This document shows positions 56,001 through 62,000 of a stretch of 64,000 nucleotides of DNA, in pieces. The stretch is from contig JAWPHD010000297.1 of assembly GCA_037043455.1 (NCBI GenBank), forward strand, positions 372,001 to 436,000, given 5' to 3'. Position 1 is the stretch's first letter. The number at the start of each line of letters is the position of its first letter. The DNA is from Cyrtodaria siliqua (lineage: Eukaryota > Mollusca > Bivalvia > Adapedonta > Hiatellidae). A program made the position numbers and the translations under genes. The notes below the pieces were generated by a model. That model was not told the DNA's origin, made no database searches, and was given only the letters and a program-made list of their open reading frames with translations.

Positions 56001-59000
56001 TGACTTCACAGCCAAAGACCTCTGCTTCATGTTAGTTTGCTCCCTGGTGGAGGCATGTCTGATGGGAAATTTCATCTTTCATCTCATCTCCCTGTGAGGT
56101 TGCTGTACATTATATTCTAATATGAGCAACATTTCATTGCTCCATCATAGTCAAACTTACTATTCTCTGTACTAACCTGTTTAGAAAGTTCTTCATTCTG
56201 TTTGCCGATTTCTGATCTGAGATTGGAGATTTCTGTCTGCAGAACTGTAATCTCAGTCTTCACGGTGATCACGGTCTGCTGGGAGCTCTCCAGCTCCTTC
56301 ACTATAATCGGATCTGGAACTTTCACCTGGAAATTTCATGTTAAGACAGTAACAATAATGTTAATGACATCAATTCACATACTTTGGTCTACTGAAAATG
56401 GATTTAAAAATGTATAATTGTTGGGTCTCTCCTTCTATATAGGGCACACTTAAGAGTGTGTCTTTGACAACCTCAGATTAAAATCACATTTGAATGACAA
56501 CTGAGCTAGGATATATTAAAACAATTAATAATCTAAAACTGATCTGCGAAAGGCTCTAACTCAGAAGCCCTGGATCATTAAGACAGCATGCTCTGAGCAA
56601 TGGTTCGACAAGAAATGGACTTTTTTTATTGAAATACAACAAGTATTATATTTTTGTTTATTTAAATGTTCACTTCATAGTCTTGTAGCCATGAACAGAT
56701 GTCTCACCTGTACAGTTACAACTTCGGGGTCCTTTGTATCTACGGGTTTGTGGGACACCTCTGGGGGGTCGGGGACGGTTCCTTTCTCGACCTGCTTGTA
56801 TGTGGCCTCCTTCTGCTCAAGGGAGGTAACCATGAACTCCAGCTCGCCGTGGGTCGTGTACATCTCCTTCTCACTGTCTGATCTGCAATGTTAAGAATGG
56901 AACTGTGCCATATTTGGGAAATGATAGACTGACTACCATCACAGATAAGTTGGAAAACAAGCTAGATAGGAACACCAATGTTATCCTCATTAATTTTATT
57001 TTTCATCCAATAGCAAGAAAAATAAAATATTGTTATCATCCTTATAAAAATAAAATATTGTTATCATCCTTATAAAAACTTTCCAACCATTGACGTTTGA
57101 AGCCAAAAACTCAATTGCGACTTAATTCTGAATGTTCGTTCCATGACAGCTTGAGTTGTCTCAAATAGTATTGACAAATAGAAGGATGGTAGCCAGTCTT
57201 GGGAAAGGATTACTGGTAAAACCATCGTACATTACTGTGTTTGAGTTTCAATGATATATATATTTGTTCATTCCGTCTTCATCACTCTGATGTAAGGATA
57301 TTGTAACAGTAGTATTACAGTATGTAACCAGACATACTACTCTTCTTTTTTTCATGTGATAAAATTCATGTTTTCTGTTATTTTTGGAGTGTAATCTTTG
57401 TGTCAGATTCACAATTATTACACTCATAGAAAAGAATTTCATATAATTTAGATATTAAATTGTAACAATTTACGTAATATTTTTATAAGCAAGTGCTGTC
57501 AGATGACAGCGCACTCAACTTTTAAGGCCTTGTCTATTTATTGTCCCACCTTGTTTTATATAACGAATGAGAATGGGGAAAATCAATAATAACAAATGTC
57601 CAACAAATGGCCATAATTTTGTAATAAATTAGTCAATCAAAAATGTGTGATGTAAAGAGACGTGTCATCCTTCGTCATGTGTATATGAAGTTTGGGAACA
57701 ATCCATTGGAAACTGTTTTAGAAATGCAAGTAATAAAAATGTGTTACATGACGGAATATGCGATGCAACGCTACAGACAGCGCGATTCCTAAATAGCCCC
57801 CACTACACTTTGTGAAGTGGGGTAGCATTATGACATGTTCCTGTAGGAGTTCCTCTTAGGAAAATGAATAAACATGTGTGAAGTTTCATTGAATTCTGTC
57901 CACCAGTCTCTGAGATATGATCTCACCAAAAAAAAGGTTAACCAACGTCAACACAGATGCTGAAAAGTGTTAAAAACACATTCTTCAATCAAAATCAACA
58001 CCTGGCTGTAAAACAGTAAAACCTACTTGTCCTCCTCAGTAGGTTTGCGGCCATGTTTCTTCTCAAATGATTTCTCAAACTTGTGGATATCTTTCTCAAT
58101 CCCTGTTTTCTCCTCTGTCATCATTTTCTTCTCCTCTGCTGTTTTGTCAAGTTGTTCCTGAAACAATGTGTTTGTTATTGTAATAGTAGTCATGGTAACA
58201 GTTGTCATGGTAATATTTTTCATGGCAAAAGTTGTCATGGTAACAGCTGTCATGGTAATAGTTTTCATGGTAACAGTTGTCATGTCAACAGCTGTCATGG
58301 TAACATTTGTCTTGGTTATGGCTTTCATGGCAAAAGTTGTCATGTCAAAAGTTGTAACAGTTGTGAAAATATATATGATGGAGTTCTTATTCCCCACTGT
58401 CACAATCTTCCCCACCTCAAATTTGTTCTAAAACCGTTTCAACACATCTTTATCCCAGAACACAACCACCCTGTCATCTACATCCACTACCCCTTTTCTA
58501 ACCATCTCTCTACCCATGTGCACCCAATCTCAAGTAGTCCATACTAGGGGTTTTATAAAACTAATAATTTTCAATATGGCAAAGCTTGCAAAATATAAAA
58601 TTTCTAATTATGTCTTGAATGCTTTTTGTTATCAAAAGCCACTTAACCAAATATTACTCTTTACAGAAGATGGTTTCTAGTACCTGGAGCATTGCCGATG
58701 TATCGGAGTTCTTCACGAGGAGAGCGAGGGCAGCATACTGGTTCTCTAGGGCGTGATATTTATCCTGTATCGTGGCTACCTCCTCCAGTCTGCCCTTCAT
58801 CACGTCATGCTTCACCTTCCACTCATTACCAGCCTACAGGAAACCAAGGTGGACATTTCTCATAGTGGTTATTACATTAAAGGGACACATGGCAATCTTG
58901 ATTTTTTAAAAACTAGTGGCGTCCTGTTAGTTTTTCTACATAAATTACATTCGTTAAATCATTAATGTTAATTATAAGAATTGTATTAAGCAACTTCTTT

Positions 59001-62000
59001 TTGCATATTATTAATTTTTTATATTATTGCACCAGTAATATATTAAAACTTGTAGTATAATAAGACGAAATAGTGAATACTTGAAATTTGATTTATTTAA
59101 ATGTAACCAGTGTAAAAGTAAAAATAATATTGGATATATAAATCGAGACACCCATTTCAAATACTTCAAGATTGCCGTGTGTCCCTTTAACACACTGAAA
59201 TACATAATCAAGGGACATAACTCCAAAAAGTCAATTATGCTCATTGTTGAATGTATTCAACATTCTAACAATAGTGTTTGGTGAAAGTCAAGTTATTTTG
59301 TGAACATTTGTCTATTTACTTTAAAGTTAATCATGTGTAATAACTCTGTAAAGCATGCATGAAATGACGGGAGGTATACAGTACTGCTTCTACCCAGGAA
59401 AAATCGACTGTCATATCTGGCCTAATATGTGCTAAATATGACGTAAAACACCATTCAAACAAATCATTATTGAAATCACTGATTTTTTTTTTTTTAAAAA
59501 AAACAATATTTTTTAAGCTATCAAATTTGCAAGATGAAATTCGGTTATATTGCAATGATTAAGGGAAAAAACTCTGTAAAGCAAGGTTTGATATTGCTTA
59601 CTGTCAAACTGTTCAGAGAAAAAAAATTCCAAATGTTTAAATCAAGTTTGGTGAAAATCCAAAATCATTTACTTAAGTTACCACTTTCACAGCAAGAGGT
59701 CAATGACCTTGAAGCTCTAGTGATAGGTTTTGATAGCCAGATCAGTATTCCTGTGAAGTTTCATGAAAATCTGTCAAGTAGTTTCAGAGGAGTAGTCGCT
59801 ACAAGTTTTTACTATATAACTCTACCTAAAAAAATATGCAGCCATGTTTAACGTTGAATCAAAATAATTTTTAACAGGCACCAACATCAAGTCATGTTGA
59901 TCATTTTAGAAAAAGTCCCATATCAATATCACTTATAGCTGTCAAAAAGTAGTCGCTACAAATTTGTTCTTTAAAAATCTATTTTCAGCCGTGACCGCCA
60001 TCTTGAATTTCCGGTTGACCTGAAATTTTGCTAGGATCAATAAGACATCAAGTGCAACGTTCCTGTGAAGTTTCATGAAAATCTGTCAAGCAGAGGAGTA
60101 GTCACTACAAGTTTTTACTATATAACTATTGTAAACAAAGATTACTGCTGTTTAATGTTGAATCAAAATCAAAATGATTTTCAACAAGGAACAACATCAT
60201 GTCATGCTGATCATTTTAGAAAAAGTCCCATATCAGTATCACTTATAGTTTTCAAGAAGAAGTCGCTACAAACTTGTCTTTTAAAAAACTATTTTTAGCT
60301 TTGGTGGCCATCTTGCATTTCACATCAACATGAATGTTTGCTAGGATCAACTAGACTTCATGGGCAACATTTCTGTAAAGTTTCAAGAAAATCCATCCAG
60401 TAGTTTCAGAGGAGTAGTCGCTACAAAAAAAAGTTTACGGACAGAAGGACGACGGACACCAGACGGATCAGAGCTAAAAATAAGCTAACATATAGACAGA
60501 TGAAGACAACAGACAATGTGCCATTGCATTTAATAAAACAAGCCAGACATGTCGAATCTTTTTAAAGGTTTACAGTATCTGATTGTTTAATTGAAGATGA
60601 GAAGCAACATGCCAGGGGTATTTGTGAGTGAGAAAACAGAGACTTTAATTGAATCATTTATAACCATCCATCAAAAAGTGTTGTTATTCAGAGTCTATCC
60701 CTGAAAGTGGACAACTCTTACATCTGAATCATAAATATATAACAGGTTAAAGCAACAGATCAGTGCATTGGACTTCCAGGTTAAACACATTTATGAAACT
60801 AACTTTCCACTTTCCACATATTTATTCATAAGGTATGTCTATAGAGTATCCGTGGAAGGGATAGTAAAGACACTGCATCTAAAAAACTCTCACCTCTCAT
60901 GGCCTTTGGTTCAAATCCCACTGTGAGCTCGACTTGTCACGTGAGTAAGTGTTGATTCTTACAGATGGTGGGAGATATACAGAACTGGATATACCCAGGA
61001 AAGATGGGGTGGTTTGCCTCTACCACAAAAAAATTGACTGTCATATATGGCCTAACATGTGCTAAAAATGACGCAAAACACCATTCAAACCAACAAAACC
61101 TGTTGGCTACAATTATTTATAATGTGACTTACTTGTAAACAATCACATTCGTTGACACTCATTACAAAAATCAAACCTTCAAGTACTTAGACTTTAGCAT
61201 GCTTATCTCTTCAATAATTACTGTTAGTTCCTTTCTCTCTTACAAAGTGTTTGTGCCGAAGATTCCCACTTTCTACTGTTACTATGTCGACAACACATAA
61301 ACAACAAAAACAAAGAATGTGTTCAGAATGGGATTGTATTTGTCCCTGTAAAAAACTTACGACATTTCCGTCTGCCAGCTGTGTCTGGAGATTGCTGATC
61401 TCAGCCAACCATTTTCTCCTCTCTTCTCCAAACCCTTCCCGCTCCTCATCCTGCTGTGTTCGTTCTTCTGTCAATCTTGCTCTCTCTTCCTCCATCTCTC
61501 GTCTCTCCTTCTCCATCTGCCTATTGTTCTCCTTGGTTACCGCGAGGGCTCCAACAGCAACCAGACTTCCTGCAACACCTGTGGAAGTAGAGGAATTGTT
61601 CTCTGTATTTTGTGTAAATATTGATTGATACAAAAACAAATTACATTTCCAGGTCAAGGGAGGATCATGATCTTCTGGCAGAGGTAAATTAGTTTTTCAG
61701 TCATGTCATATACAGCATTTATGCCTGGCAGAATATTTGTAGATGTTATATCATGGGAAACATTTATCATTTTTTTGTCCAAATATTTAAATTATATCAG
61801 TTGTGTCCCCTACCTGCCCCAGCACCATCCATCATATGTATTAAAGTTGTTTCTCCTACCTGCCCCATCACCATCAATTATGTATAACAGATGTTTCTTC
61901 GACCTGCCCCAGCATCATCCATTATACTTAACAGTTGTTCCCCCTACCTGCCCCACCACCATCCATTATATATAACAGTTGTTCCCCCTACCTGCCACAG

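Noticed and set aside
55975..56105. Functional tRNA gene
   Set aside because: An A-box-like start is present but no convincing B box or acceptor stem, so it is listed only as a SINE or pseudo-tRNA fragment.
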